The notes: generated by a model from the sequence alone, not told the origin. Numbered from the stretch's first letter, positions 9,508 through 19,706 are shown. The stretch is DNA of 64,000 nt from Thiomicrorhabdus cannonii (GCF_013391695.1 NZ_JACBGH010000006.1:62001-126000); one strand, 5' to 3'. Numbers and translations are program-made.

Positions 9508-9557
9508 AAACCGCACCATAGGGTTTAGGTTGCATAAATGTGAAACTTCCGTCTTCC

Positions 9558-9577
9558 GAAAACTCAGCAGGCCGGGT
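9558..9577 (-). repeat. Dispersed 20-bp element, degenerate copy
   Basis: Minus-strand ACCCGGCCTGCTGAGTTTTC, with one change in the 12-bp core. Unlike most copies it lies in the 5' region between divergent genes, about 100 bases upstream of the peroxidase start. Confidence 0.65.
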
Positions 9578-9677
9578 ATGGCGCTGGCGTGCGCTTTTCA
9601 TCCCGGTTAACCCTCTGGGCGATTTGCGGTATGATGGAATCGTTTCCGCGATTCTGTCGCGATCTCAAGGAGGAACT

Positions 9678-10556
9678 GTGAGCCACGTTCAAAATGCCAT
9701 TCTGATGCCGATACCGCATCAGGCCTGTTATCTGTTTTTTGCGCTTAAACCCGGGGCGGATTATGCGACAGCGTTGCAAACCCTGGCACCGCAGGTGGAT
9801 GGCGAAACCTTGGTTGCAGGGATTGGCCTGCCATTGACGCAGGCGTTGGCTAAACCCATTGAAGGATTGAAGCTGTTTCCGTCGATGGTGCATCAAACCA
9901 TAACCATTCCCTCAACGCCGGCCGCCTTGCTGTTGTGGCTGCGCGGCCGGGATCGCGGCGAAATCACCTTGCGCGCCAACCGTCTGGTTGCCGAACTGGA
10001 GCAAGCCTTTGAACTGCAACAGCGCATTGAGGCTTTTAAATACGGCAAGGCGCAGGATTTGACCGGTTATGAAGACGGCACCGAAAATCCGGTGGGTGAA
10101 GAGGCAGTGGCGGCGGCCGTCGTCACGGAAGGTCCGCTGAAAGGGTCGAGCTTTCTGGCGATTCAGCAATGGGAGCACCATTTAGACACCTTCAATGCCA
10201 AATCGCCGTTGGAACGGGATCACACGTTCGGTCGCCGCATTGCCGATAACGAGGAAATTGACGATGCGCCCGAGTCGTCACATGTCAAACGCACCGCGCA
10301 GGAGTCGTTTGAGCCCGAAGCGTTTATGGTGCGCCGCTCCATGCCATGGGCAAGCGGCCAGCAGTTGGGACTGGTGTTCACCGCTTTTGGCCGCTCGTTC
10401 GACGCCTTTGAGGCTGTGCTGGAGCGTATGGTCGGCAAGGAAGACGGCATTACCGATGCGCTTTTCAGCTTTACCCATCCGTTGACCGGCGCCTATTTCT
10501 GGTGTCCGCCGATCAACGAGGACGGTTTTTTGGATTTGAGTCGGTTGGAGTTATAA
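9678..10556 (+). CDS. DyP-type heme peroxidase (YfeX-like)
   Basis: A 292-residue dye-decolorising peroxidase. The family signature GYEDGTENP (about 129-137, GxxDG with catalytic Asp) is present. The proximal heme histidine falls in SSHVKRTAQE near residue 202, and the downstream Arg-rich strand FMVRRSMPW follows. There is no Tat or Sec signal, so it is cytoplasmic or cargo-like, as in the B/YfeX class. The GTG start at 9678 is chosen for its AAGGAGGA ribosome site; an open frame reaches back to 9540 but runs through a repeat copy. The thioredoxin-like gene follows after 3 bases, suggesting cotranscription. Confidence 0.9.
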   Translation: MSHVQNAILMPIPHQACYLFFALKPGADYATALQTLAPQVDGETLVAGIGLPLTQALAKPIEGLKLFPSMVHQTITIPSTPAALLLWLRGRDRGEITLRANRLVAELEQAFELQQRIEAFKYGKAQDLTGYEDGTENPVGEEAVAAAVVTEGPLKGSSFLAIQQWEHHLDTFNAKSPLERDHTFGRRIADNEEIDDAPESSHVKRTAQESFEPEAFMVRRSMPWASGQQLGLVFTAFGRSFDAFEAVLERMVGKEDGITDALFSFTHPLTGAYFWCPPINEDGFLDLSRLEL

Positions 10557-10559
10557 CGG

Positions 10560-11051
10560 ATGACACGTTTAAGACACATTTGGCTAGTGTGGATGCTGTT
10601 TGCGGGGTCGGCACTGGCGGCCTGGCCGATCCCGCCGGCCAAGGATCTGTCTGAAACGGCCAAGGTCGCTAAAGTGCAGAATATTCCGGTGGTGCTCTAT
10701 TTCACCCGTCTGCGTTGCCCGCCGTGCGGTCGTTTTGAGGACAATGCACTCACGCCGCTGGTGCAGCACGGACTACTGGACGGCTTTGTCGAGCTGGTGG
10801 AGGTGCAGGCGGATGCAAGGGAGTCGTTGGTCTATTTTGACGGCAGTGCGATTAGCCCGGCGGAACTGGCGGAACTTTATAATGTGACCACCTTCCCCCG
10901 CTTGGTTTTTGTCAACGCCGAAGGGGACGCCCTCGGCATCCGTATGGAAAATTCCGGCGCTTACGATTATTTTCCGTATTATTTTAAACAGCGCATCAAC
11001 GAGGCCTTGCAGGCGTTGGGTAATAGTAAGCGTGTGCAGGACGAGTTTTAA
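10560..11051 (+). CDS. Periplasmic thioredoxin-like protein (CPPC active site)
   Basis: A 163-residue thioredoxin-fold protein with a Sec signal (cleavage near SALA|AWP). The redox motif is RCPPCGRF at about residues 52-59, and the conserved cis-Pro is in TTFPRLVFV. It resembles the SoxW/DsbC-like periplasmic reductases that keep cysteines or cytochrome apoproteins reduced; the exact partner is unknown. It starts 3 bases after the peroxidase stop. A membrane protein gene follows 28 bases later with its own ribosome site. Confidence 0.85.
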   Translation: MTRLRHIWLVWMLFAGSALAAWPIPPAKDLSETAKVAKVQNIPVVLYFTRLRCPPCGRFEDNALTPLVQHGLLDGFVELVEVQADARESLVYFDGSAISPAELAELYNVTTFPRLVFVNAEGDALGIRMENSGAYDYFPYYFKQRINEALQALGNSKRVQDEF

Positions 11052-11079
11052 GTTATAAAAAAACAAGAGGAGTGACGTT

Positions 11080-11478
11080 ATGTCGAATGTATCGGTTTCA
11101 TCAGGAAGCACCCTGTCGAGTTTGGCGAAATGGCCGTGGATGCTGGTGATTGTATTGTTTCTGATCGCCACGGAGTATTTGCAGATTTCGCTGCAGGGCA
11201 CGCTGGGTTACGTGTTTATTTCGGTGGCGGTGATTGTGCTGTTTATCGAGATGTTCAAATCGGGCGATGTCAGTGCGGTGGCGTTTTTTGTGGACCAGTT
11301 CTGGGCGGTGCTGACGGTGGTGTTGGCGACCGGCCTGTTGAGTTATCTGTGGTGGGTGGAAGGCAAGGAGCCGACCTTTTTCCATTGGATCGGTTATGCG
11401 ATTATTCTGGCGGATGCCTTGTTGAATCCGTTCAATGCCTTTAGAACGGCGTTGCGTAATTTCGATGTAGCCGGTTGA
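11080..11478 (+). CDS. Hypothetical membrane protein, 3-4 TM
   Basis: A 132-residue inner-membrane protein with hydrophobic segments near 18-36, 42-60, 72-92 and 100-115 and a short polar C-terminus. The ribosome site is AAGAGGAG about 8 bases before the ATG. No known family was recognised. Its stop overlaps the region carrying the queF ribosome site, so it is probably cotranscribed with queF. A near copy of the dispersed element (ACCGGCCTGTTGAGTT) lies inside the gene near 11330. Confidence 0.7.
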   Translation: MSNVSVSSGSTLSSLAKWPWMLVIVLFLIATEYLQISLQGTLGYVFISVAVIVLFIEMFKSGDVSAVAFFVDQFWAVLTVVLATGLLSYLWWVEGKEPTFFHWIGYAIILADALLNPFNAFRTALRNFDVAG

Positions 11479-11492
11479 GGAGAAAGACAAGC

Positions 11493-12326
11493 GTGAGTAA
11501 ACCATCCACCGCCGACAAAAGCCTGCTAGGGCAGGCGACGCCCTATTGCAAAACTTATGATCCGGGGATTCTGTTTCCGATTCCCCGTCAGGAAAAGCGC
11601 GACGAACTCGGCTTTGACCTGAACAGCTTGCCGTTTCAGGGGCTGGATATCTGGACCGCATTCGAGGTTTCCTGGCTGAATGCCAAAGGCAAGCCGGTGG
11701 CGGTGATCGCCGAATTCGCTTTTCCGGCCGATTCGCCGAATCTGATCGAGTCCAAGTCGTTCAAGCTCTATCTGAACTCGTTTAACGGCACACGCTTCGG
11801 CTCGCAGCAAGAAGTTGAGGACTTGTGGGTCAAAGACCTTTCCGCCGCGTGCGGCGGCGAGGTGCAGGTGGATGTGCGCAGTCTCAACAGCGACGAGATG
11901 CTGATCGGCCAGTTGCCCGGCGACAATCTCGACGATTTGGACATCGAGGTGGACACCTATCAGGTCAAACCCGAATTGTTGACCCTTGAAGCCGATGCCG
12001 AGGTGGTTGAGGAGACCCTGAGCAGCCATCTGCTCAAGTCAAACTGTCTGGTGACGGGGCAGCCGGATTGGGGTTCGATTGTGATCCGTTATGTGGGGCC
12101 GCAGATCAACCGTGAAAACCTGCTCAAATACCTGATCTCCTTCCGCGAACATAACGAGTTCCACGAGCAGTGCGTGGAGCGCGTTTTCACCGATATCATG
12201 CGGCAGTGCCAGCCCGAGAAACTCACGGTCTATGCGCGTTATGTGCGTCGCGGCGGGCTGGATATCAATCCCTACCGTTCCAATTTTGAGGACGAGTTCG
12301 ACATTTCGCGCACGGTGCGCCAGTAG
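11493..12326 (+). CDS. queF: NADPH-dependent 7-cyano-7-deazaguanine reductase
   Basis: QueF reduces preQ0 to preQ1 in queuosine synthesis for tRNA G34 modification. The 277-residue length fits the long, two-domain YqcD/E. coli-type enzyme. Landmarks are the N-terminal half ending in the ESKSFKLYLNSFN loop (substrate Glu), the catalytic cysteine C185 in SNCLVTGQPDWG, and HEQCVERVF downstream. The GTG at 11493 is chosen because GAGGAGA lies 9 bases upstream; the frame stays open to a TTG at 11475. Two small unknown genes follow. Confidence 0.95.
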   Translation: MSKPSTADKSLLGQATPYCKTYDPGILFPIPRQEKRDELGFDLNSLPFQGLDIWTAFEVSWLNAKGKPVAVIAEFAFPADSPNLIESKSFKLYLNSFNGTRFGSQQEVEDLWVKDLSAACGGEVQVDVRSLNSDEMLIGQLPGDNLDDLDIEVDTYQVKPELLTLEADAEVVEETLSSHLLKSNCLVTGQPDWGSIVIRYVGPQINRENLLKYLISFREHNEFHEQCVERVFTDIMRQCQPEKLTVYARYVRRGGLDINPYRSNFEDEFDISRTVRQ

Positions 12327-12335
12327 GGCGATGCC

Positions 12336-12524
12336 ATGCTGTTGCGTCTGATGAATTGGATTGTCGGCTGGTTCGGTTACGAATGGGTGCGGGTGCCCTG
12401 GCCGGAAAACGAGCCGGAGCCTTTCCGCCCCGACACTGAGCGCGAGAATTGGGACGAGCTATATCGTTCCGCGCCGCGCTATGTATTGCGTAAAAAAACC
12501 AGACAAGGGGGCGGCAATGCATGA
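12336..12524 (+). CDS. Small hypothetical protein (62 aa)
   Basis: Begins with an amphipathic/hydrophobic segment (MLLRLMNWIVGWFGYEW), then an acidic Pro-rich middle and a basic end. It starts 10 bases after queF and overlaps the next gene by 8 bases. That packing suggests a real coupled gene, but the ribosome site is weak and no homologue was recognised. Confidence 0.5.
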   Translation: MLLRLMNWIVGWFGYEWVRVPWPENEPEPFRPDTERENWDELYRSAPRYVLRKKTRQGGGNA

Positions 12525-12816
12525 GGTCATCAATATAAAACATACGCTGAAAGCGCGCGAGTTGGTGGCGTGTTTTGATTTGAATCTGAAGCGCTTGCGG
12601 ACGCGCGGCGTCGATCCTGATGAGCTGGAGCACAACACGCTAGAAATGCTCTCGGAATATCTGGAAGAGGCGATTGAAAACGGCATGTCAGTGGAAGAGT
12701 TGCAACCGCGTGCCACACAGCTGGCGCGTTTTGCTTTTGAGCGCGGTTACAGTCAGCATGAGGTTGAGGCGTTGTTGACCATGCGCCCCAATCCCAACGG
12801 TAAACGACCGACGTAG
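12517..12816 (+). CDS. Hypothetical small helical protein (99 aa)
   Basis: Soluble, helix-rich, 99 residues, with no signal or TM segment. The central part (ELEHNTLEMLSEYLEEAIE) and ENGMSVEELQPRATQLARFAF look like packed amphipathic helices. AAGGGGG lies upstream of the ATG, which overlaps the preceding small gene. No family was recognised. It ends 20 bases before a perfect inverted repeat that should terminate the transcript. Confidence 0.6.
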   Translation: MHEVINIKHTLKARELVACFDLNLKRLRTRGVDPDELEHNTLEMLSEYLEEAIENGMSVEELQPRATQLARFAFERGYSQHEVEALLTMRPNPNGKRPT

Positions 12817-12836
12817 TGGTTCAAAAATTTGTCTGC

Positions 12837-12887
12837 AAAACTGAACAGGCCGGGTGCTGAATAAACAGACCCGGCCTGTTCAGTTTT
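12837..12887. terminator. Bidirectional terminator built from two dispersed elements
   Basis: Two oppositely oriented copies of the dispersed element form a perfect 19-bp stem (12837-12855 with 12869-12887) around a 13-base loop. The A-run on the left and T-run on the right make it terminator-like on both strands. It sits between convergent genes ending at 12816 and 12907. Confidence 0.9.
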
Positions 12888-12906
12888 GAAAACGCGAAAA
12901 ATTCGC

Positions 12907-13521
12907 TTAGGGTGCAATACTGCCCACGGCGCCTAAAATCCGGTTGATCTGTTCCCGTTTAGGGCGGTAGCTGCGCGGCGCGTCTTTCGGGTCGCCGTTG
13001 CTCAGGGCGCCGGCGCAGGTCAGGCGATACACGTTGGGTTGCGTGTCGGAATGCAGGTAGAGATGCACCAAGTCCATGGTTTCCGGGCGCTCATAACCCA
13101 TATCGGCGAGACGCACCACATCGGTTTGGTTTTGGCCGTTCAGGCCAAAGGCGTTGGCGGCGAACTGTTCCCCGTAAGCGCGTTGCGCAATCATCTCCTC
13201 GCCCAGCTGTACGCGTTTGATCGTGAAGCTTTGCGGCTGAATGACGCTGTTTTGTGTCTGCAAAGCGTAAATTTCAATACGGCAGTGTTGTTCGGTCTGA
13301 TTAAAACCGCTGCCGCTGAGCTGGCCGAATTGGATGGTCTGGCGTGCCTTGCCGGCAGGGATGGTGATGGGTTGTTTGAGGACAAAGTGTTCGCCCGCCT
13401 GGATATCCATCAGACTTTTCGGCGGGGTCAATGCACAGCTCGAAAGCAGGCCGGCCATACCCAACATCAGGCCTGCCAGAATGGGTTTTAGGCTATTGTT
13501 TTTGCATGTAAAACCGTTCAT
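12907..13521 (-). CDS. Hypothetical outer-membrane or periplasmic lipoprotein
   Basis: A 204-residue protein with a lipoprotein signal: a positively charged start, a hydrophobic core and a lipobox ending LLSSC near residue 29. The rest is a soluble, beta-rich domain with two further cysteines (HCRIEIYAL and RLTCAG) that could form a disulfide. The ATG at 13521 is chosen since GGAGGCGGG precedes it; the frame extends to 13563. The residue after the lipidated Cys is Ala, which suits outer-membrane sorting. Function is unknown. Confidence 0.75.
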   Translation of the reverse strand: MNGFTCKNNSLKPILAGLMLGMAGLLSSCALTPPKSLMDIQAGEHFVLKQPITIPAGKARQTIQFGQLSGSGFNQTEQHCRIEIYALQTQNSVIQPQSFTIKRVQLGEEMIAQRAYGEQFAANAFGLNGQNQTDVVRLADMGYERPETMDLVHLYLHSDTQPNVYRLTCAGALSNGDPKDAPRSYRPKREQINRILGAVGSIAP

Positions 13522-13631
13522 TTTCCCGCCTCCTTTGGACGTTTGGGCCGGCAACGCCGGCAAAGCAACAAGCGACTGTCAGTTTGCCGACAAATTTATG
13601 CTAAAATACTCTGTTATTTTACAGAATCTTG

Positions 13632-13671
13632 TATTGATGCAAATCGGACAAATCATGGATTTGCATCAATA
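13632..13671. promoter_or_regulatory. 14-bp perfect inverted repeat in the mnmG leader
   Basis: TATTGATGCAAATC (13632-13645) and GATTTGCATCAATA (13658-13671) are exact inverted repeats around a 12-base loop. The repeat ends 16 bases before the AGAGGA ribosome site of mnmG. It could be a protein operator or an RNA hairpin that tunes mnmG expression; there is no T-run, so termination is unlikely. Confidence 0.6.
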
Positions 13672-13701
13672 TATTGGCGTGTCAGCAGAGGAATTGCCAT
13701 C

Positions 13702-15591
13702 ATGGACGCACAAATTGCCAATTATGAAGTCATCGTCGTCGGCGGTGGCCATGCCGGTACCGAGGCCGCTCTAGCCTCGGCGCGCATGGGGTTGAAGACC
13801 CTGCTGCTGACGCACAATATCGACACGCTCGGACAGATGTCCTGTAACCCGGCCATCGGCGGGATCGGCAAGGGGCATCTGGTCAAGGAAGTGGATGCCA
13901 TGGGCGGCGCCATGGCGCTGGCGATTGATGAAGCCGGCATCCAGTTCCGTACCTTGAATGCCTCCAAAGGCCCGGCGGTGCGCGCCACGCGTGCGCAGGC
14001 CGACCGCGTGCTGTACCGTCAGGCCATCCGCACCCGTCTTGAAAACCAGCCAAACCTGTTTATTTTCCAGCAGCCGGTCGAAGACCTGATTCTGGAAGGC
14101 GACCATGTGCGCGGCGTGGAAACCAAAATGGGTCTGAAATTCTATGCCAATCAGGTGGTGTTGACGGTGGGGACTTTCCTGGCTGGGCGTATCCATATCG
14201 GCTTGCAGAATTACGAAGGCGGTCGTGCGGGTGATGCACCGGCTAACCGTTTGGCGGCGCGTCTGCGTGAAATGAGTCTGCCGGTCGGCCGTTTGAAAAC
14301 CGGTACGCCGCCGCGTATCGATGCGCGCACCGTGGATTTTTCGGTGATGGAGCTGCAGTTGGGCGACGACCCGATGCCGGTATTCTCGTTTATGGGCAAG
14401 GCGTCGATGCATCCCAAGCAGCTGCCTTGCTACATCACTTATACCAATGCCCAGACCCATGAAGCGATTTTGAATTCGTTGGATCAGTCGCCAATGTACA
14501 CCGGCGTGATCGACGGTGTCGGGCCGCGTTATTGCCCATCTATCGAAGACAAGGTAGTGCGCTTTGCCGACAAAGAACGCCATCAGGTCTTTATCGAGCC
14601 GGAAGGGCTGACCAGCCATGAACTCTACCCCAACGGCATCTCGACCAGTCTGCCGTTTGAAACCCAGATGCAGATTGTGCGTTCGATGAAGGGTCTGGAA
14701 AACGCGCGCATTATGCGTCCGGGCTATGCGATCGAGTACGATTATTTCGATCCGCGCGGTTTGAAGCCGACGCTGGAAACGCGCGCCATTCACGGCCTGT
14801 ATTTTGCCGGCCAGATCAACGGCACCACCGGTTATGAAGAGGCGGCTGCACAGGGTATGTTGGCCGGCATCAATGCCGCGCGCCGAGCGCAGCTCAAAGA
14901 GCAGTGGCATCCGCGCCGTGACGAGGCTTACATTGGCGTATTGGTGGACGATCTGATCACCATGGGAACGACCGAGCCTTACCGTATGTTCACCTCGCGC
15001 GCCGAATACCGTTTGATGCTGCGCGAAGACAATGCCGATCAGCGTTTGACGCCGATTGCGCGCGAGTTCGGCCTGGTGGACGACGCCCGCTGGATGGCGT
15101 TTGAAACCAAGATGGAAACGCTGGATAAGGAGCTGGAGCGTCTGAAGCAGACCTGGATCTATCCGGCCCACGCTGAGGCGAAAAAAGCCGAAGCCTTGAT
15201 GGATTTGCCGTTGAGCAAAGAGCAGAATCTGTTTGATCTGTTGAAGCGCCCCAATGTGCGTTATGACGCCTTGGCGGAGTTGGACGTTTTTGGCGAGGGG
15301 GTCGAAGCGCAAGACGTGGTCGATCAGATCGAGATCGAAGCGAAATACGCCGGTTATATCGAACGCCAGAAGCAGGAAATTGAAAAACTGCGCCGCTCCG
15401 AGAATACGACTATTCCGGAGGATTTGGATCTCGACAAGATTTCGGGCCTGTCGAATGAAGTGAAACAGAAGCTGCGCGATCACAAGCCTGCCACCTTGGG
15501 TATGGCGGGGCGTATTCAGGGGATTACCCCGGCGGCGATTTCCATTCTGATGATTGCCATCAAAAAACACCGTTCCGGCAGGGTGGCGTAA
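13702..15591 (+). CDS. mnmG: tRNA U34 carboxymethylaminomethyl synthase subunit MnmG (GidA)
   Basis: A 629-residue FAD enzyme that, with MnmE, forms the cmnm5U34 modification. It shows the FAD-binding GGGHAG at residues 14-19, the [17 protein letters not shown] segment, KTGTPPRID, the second signature [22 protein letters not shown], and [15 protein letters not shown]. The C-terminal helical MnmE-binding region is complete. The start at 13702 has AGAGGA upstream; an open frame continues to 13543 across the leader hairpin and is rejected. It heads the mnmG-rsmG-parA-parB block, with rsmG beginning 4 bases after its stop codon. Confidence 0.97.
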   Translation: MDAQIANYEVIVVGGGHAGTEAALASARMGLKTLLLTHNIDTLGQMSCNPAIGGIGKGHLVKEVDAMGGAMALAIDEAGIQFRTLNASKGPAVRATRAQADRVLYRQAIRTRLENQPNLFIFQQPVEDLILEGDHVRGVETKMGLKFYANQVVLTVGTFLAGRIHIGLQNYEGGRAGDAPANRLAARLREMSLPVGRLKTGTPPRIDARTVDFSVMELQLGDDPMPVFSFMGKASMHPKQLPCYITYTNAQTHEAILNSLDQSPMYTGVIDGVGPRYCPSIEDKVVRFADKERHQVFIEPEGLTSHELYPNGISTSLPFETQMQIVRSMKGLENARIMRPGYAIEYDYFDPRGLKPTLETRAIHGLYFAGQINGTTGYEEAAAQGMLAGINAARRAQLKEQWHPRRDEAYIGVLVDDLITMGTTEPYRMFTSRAEYRLMLREDNADQRLTPIAREFGLVDDARWMAFETKMETLDKELERLKQTWIYPAHAEAKKAEALMDLPLSKEQNLFDLLKRPNVRYDALAELDVFGEGVEAQDVVDQIEIEAKYAGYIERQKQEIEKLRRSENTTIPEDLDLDKISGLSNEVKQKLRDHKPATLGMAGRIQGITPAAISILMIAIKKHRSGRVA

Positions 15592-15594
15592 TTC

Positions 15595-16230
15595 ATGAAT
15601 CAACCAGCATTACGCAAACAGTTGGCGGACGGCACGAATCAGCTTGGACTCGATCTGAGTGAAGCGCAGCTAAACAAACTGATGGATTATCTGGCGCTGC
15701 TGCAGAAATGGAACAAAGTCTATAACCTGACCGCCATCCGCGACCCGCAGGAGATGTTGGTAAAACATCTTTTGGACTCACTGGCGATTGTGCCGCACAT
15801 GCAGGGGCGGCGTTGGATTGATGTGGGCACGGGAGGCGGCCTGCCAGGAATTCCGTTGGCGATTTGTTTTCCGCAAAACCAGGTCGATCTATTGGATAGC
15901 AATAGCAAAAAAACCCGCTTTCTGGTGCATGCCAAGGCCGAGCTTGGCCTCGTCAATACGCAGGTATTTCATACGCGTGTTGAAGAATATCAGCCGTCTG
16001 AATTGTATGACGGCGTGGTGTCGCGTGCTTTTGCCTCCTTGCAAGATATGTTGCATTGGACGACCCATCTATTACAATCGGAGGGTTGCTGGTGGGCCAT
16101 GAAGGCGCAAAAAGAGTTTGAGGATTACACAAACCTGCCGGCCACGGTTAAAATTGAGGCGATGATTGACCTTGAAGTGCCGGGATTGAATGCCGAGCGC
16201 ATGTTGATCAAAGCCGTTAAAACCGCTTAA
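15595..16230 (+). CDS. rsmG: 16S rRNA (guanine527-N7)-methyltransferase
   Basis: RsmG (GidB) methylates G527 of 16S rRNA using S-adenosylmethionine. The 211-residue protein has the N-terminal WNKVYNLTAIRDPQEM helix region, the SAM-binding motif DVGTGGGLPGIPLAI (about 77-91), DSNSKKTRFL and VVSRAFASL. It follows mnmG by 3 bases, the usual arrangement. Length and motifs are normal. Confidence 0.96.
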   Translation: MNQPALRKQLADGTNQLGLDLSEAQLNKLMDYLALLQKWNKVYNLTAIRDPQEMLVKHLLDSLAIVPHMQGRRWIDVGTGGGLPGIPLAICFPQNQVDLLDSNSKKTRFLVHAKAELGLVNTQVFHTRVEEYQPSELYDGVVSRAFASLQDMLHWTTHLLQSEGCWWAMKAQKEFEDYTNLPATVKIEAMIDLEVPGLNAERMLIKAVKTA

Positions 16231-16284
16231 AACGGGTCGATAACACAGCTAGAAACACAGCTAAAACGTAGTTAGGAAGCATTT

Positions 16285-17052
16285 GTGGGCAGAGTCATTG
16301 CAGTTGCAAACCAGAAAGGGGGGGTGGGTAAAACCACCACGAGTGTCAATTTGGCGGCGGCTCTGGCGCGATTGGGTAAGAAGATTCTGCTGATTGACCT
16401 GGATCCGCAGGGCAATGCGACGGTGGCCATCGGCGTCGATAAGGATGATTTGCCGGCGTCGGTTTTTGAGGTATTGGTGGGTGAAACCAAACCCCGCGCG
16501 GCGATCATCCAAGTTGAACAGGCCGGGTTGGATCTGCTTCCCGCCAACGGCGATTTGACGGCTGCCGAGGTCGCGCTGCTGGAAGAGGATATGGGGCCGA
16601 AGCGCCTGCGCAAAGTGCTTAAAAAAGTCCGCAACGAATACGATGCGGTGCTGATCGATTGTCCGCCGACCCTCAATATGTTGACTATCAATGCGCTGAC
16701 GGCGGCAGACGGTATTTTGGTGCCGGTGCAGTGTGAATATTTCGCGCTCGAAGGCTTGTCGGCGCTGATGGACACGATCGAAACCGTGCAGCAGCAGCTG
16801 AACGCAACGCTGCATATCGATGGTCTGCTGCGCACCATGCATGACCGCCGCAATAATCTGGCCAACGATGTCTCCAGTGAACTGGTGACGCATTTCGGTA
16901 TGAAAGTGCTGCAAACCATTATTCCGCGCAATGTGCGTCTGGCCGAGGCGCCGAGTTACGGCGAGTCGATTCTCGACTACGACGCCTCTTCAAACGGTGC
17001 CATTGCCTATTTGGCGCTGGCCAATGAATTGATCCGCAAAACCCAAATTTAA
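16285..17052 (+). CDS. parA: Chromosome partitioning ATPase ParA (Soj)
   Basis: A 255-residue Walker-type ATPase that drives chromosome origin segregation together with ParB. The deviant Walker A KGGVGKTT is at residues 11-18, Walker A' is LLIDLDPQGN, and Walker B is in AVLIDCPPTL. It has no N-terminal HTH, so it is the chromosomal type. The GTG start follows an AGGAAG site. One dispersed-element copy lies inside the gene at 16513 and encodes VEQAG. Confidence 0.96.
   Translation: MGRVIAVANQKGGVGKTTTSVNLAAALARLGKKILLIDLDPQGNATVAIGVDKDDLPASVFEVLVGETKPRAAIIQVEQAGLDLLPANGDLTAAEVALLEEDMGPKRLRKVLKKVRNEYDAVLIDCPPTLNMLTINALTAADGILVPVQCEYFALEGLSALMDTIETVQQQLNATLHIDGLLRTMHDRRNNLANDVSSELVTHFGMKVLQTIIPRNVRLAEAPSYGESILDYDASSNGAIAYLALANELIRKTQI
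16513..16528 (-). repeat. Dispersed element, intragenic copy in parA
   Basis: Exact 12-bp core AACAGGCCGGGT on the plus strand, preceded by GTTG, read in frame as EQAG. It does not disturb the reading frame. Confidence 0.75.
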
Positions 17053-17073
17053 CGCTGAAAGTAAAGGTAAGGT

Positions 17074-17943
17074 ATGGCAAAAAAACGCTCTGGAATGGGA
17101 AGCCGTGGCATCCACGCCATGATCGGCGCAAAGCAGAAGTCGGATAACAGTTCGACCGATTTGCGCATTGAGAAGTTGCCGGTGGAACAGCTGAAACCGG
17201 GCGTTTATCAGCCGCGTCAGCAGTTTGATCAGAATGCCCTGCAAGAATTGGCCGACTCCATCAAGGTGCAAGGTTTGGTGCAGCCGATTATCGTCAAGCC
17301 GATTGATGATGACCGTTACGAGATTATTGCCGGTGAACGCCGCTGGCGCGCGGCGCAAATGGCCGGTCTGGACAAGGTGCCGGTAGTAGTCCGTCAGGCG
17401 GACAATCAAGCAACTTTGGCGATGGCATTGATTGAAAACCTGCAGCGTGAAGACTTGAACCCGATTGAAACGGCAGTGGGCTTAAAGCGTCTGATGGAAG
17501 ACTTCGAGCTGACTCAGCAGGCCGTGGCGGATGCGGTGGGGCGTTCACGCGCGGCGGTTTCCAATCTGCTGCGTCTTTTGAAATTGCCGCAGGTGATTCA
17601 ACAGGCGTTGCATGACGGTGAAATCACCATGGGGCATGCCCGCGCCATTATCTCGTTGCCGGAAGAGTTGCAGCTTGAATTGGTCGAAAAGGCCAAGCAG
17701 AAAGGCTGGTCGGTGCGCGAGATGGAAGAGGCGGTTCAGCATATTCTGGTGCCGAAAAAAGTCATAAAGGACGCCAAGCTGAAAGCGAATCCGTATATCG
17801 ACGCGATTATGCAAAAGCAGCAGGATTTGGCGGACAAAATCGCTGCCAAGGTCAAGATCAGTCATCGTGAAAACGGCAAAGGCAAGCTTGAAATCAGTTA
17901 TGAAAATATGGAAGAGTTGGAGCGTTTGCTAAATCTTTTCTGA
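17074..17943 (+). CDS. parB: Chromosome partitioning protein ParB (Spo0J)
   Basis: A 289-residue CTP-dependent clamp that binds parS. It has the N-terminal CTP-binding motifs (AGERRWRAAQMAG with the GERRWRA signature, preceded by QPRQQFD), a central HTH (LTQQAVADAVGRSRAAVSNLLRLL) and a C-terminal dimerisation region rich in Lys. The partner parA ends 21 bases upstream. No parS-like palindrome (TGTTTCACGTGAAACA) was seen nearby except a half-like TTTCACGTGAAAC at 4611-4623 inside yigZ, discussed as a finding. Confidence 0.96.
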   Translation: MAKKRSGMGSRGIHAMIGAKQKSDNSSTDLRIEKLPVEQLKPGVYQPRQQFDQNALQELADSIKVQGLVQPIIVKPIDDDRYEIIAGERRWRAAQMAGLDKVPVVVRQADNQATLAMALIENLQREDLNPIETAVGLKRLMEDFELTQQAVADAVGRSRAAVSNLLRLLKLPQVIQQALHDGEITMGHARAIISLPEELQLELVEKAKQKGWSVREMEEAVQHILVPKKVIKDAKLKANPYIDAIMQKQQDLADKIAAKVKISHRENGKGKLEISYENMEELERLLNLF

Positions 17944-18197
17944 AGTGCTGAATTTGATAGAAAATCACAATCAAAATAGTGTGCTGGGGATAAAACAAAT
18001 ATATGTAGTGTAAAAGTTTTATTAATACACATTATCTAGTGAGTGGTGATTTTAAACGAATAAAAATCAGCGAAAAACAATCAGATAAGCTAGCTTTTAC
18101 GGGCGTAAAGCTATATCATGTGCGGCCGTTTAGCTTGAACAAGATTCAACTAAAAAGTATCATTAACAGAGTTTGCCATCGAAAGAGTGATTCGAAT

Positions 18198-18444
18198 TTG
18201 GACCCTAAAAACAACAGCAATTCCGCCGAACCGAAGCCGGCGTTGAATTTTTTATTGCTTAGTGCGGGTTCTATCTTCACTTCGATGATCGTAGCCGGTT
18301 TTCTGGTTGGCTACGCGTTGGATCAACTATTTGATACAACACCGATTTTTTTGCTTGGATGCGGCGTGCTGGGGTTTATTGGTGGCATTCAGAAAGTGCA
18401 CAGATTGACCAGCAGAATGGACATGGTTCCGGAAGGACGTAAAG

Positions 18445-18461
<17 letters not shown>
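18198..18461 (+). CDS. AtpZ/AtpI-family small membrane protein heading the ATP synthase operon
   Basis: A small protein of about 87 residues with two TM helices (LSAGSIFTSMIVAGFLVGYA and FLLGCGVLGFIGGIQKVHR). It matches the AtpZ (ATPase gene 1) family often found before atpI, which are proposed assembly or Mg2+/Ca2+ channel partners of the F-ATPase. The most likely start is TTG 18198 with GAAAGAG upstream. The frame is open to a GTG at 18039, but that extension is Lys/Ser-rich and non-conserved in appearance. It overlaps atpI by 17 bases. Confidence 0.75.
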
Positions 18462-19634
<1,173 letters not shown>

Positions 19635-19662
19635 GTCACGCTTAATAAACAATAAAAGGATA

Positions 19663-19706
19663 GGTGGCCTGTTGAGTTTCTAAATGAAGATGCTCAACAG
19701 GTGGCC
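19663..19706 (+). repeat. Hairpin with degenerate dispersed-element arms between atpB and atpE
   Basis: GGCCTGTTGAGTTTC and CTCAACAGGTGGCC form a 9-bp CCTGTTGAG/CTCAACAGG stem with a 16-base loop. The arms match the dispersed element except that the ACCC end is replaced. It may be an attenuator or an RNA-processing or stability hairpin between genes of very different product demand. Confidence 0.6.

Noticed and set aside
13771-15603. 610-codon open frame on the minus strand opposite mnmG
   Set aside because: It is a mirror frame of a well-conserved gene, His/Arg-rich, with no recognisable domain.
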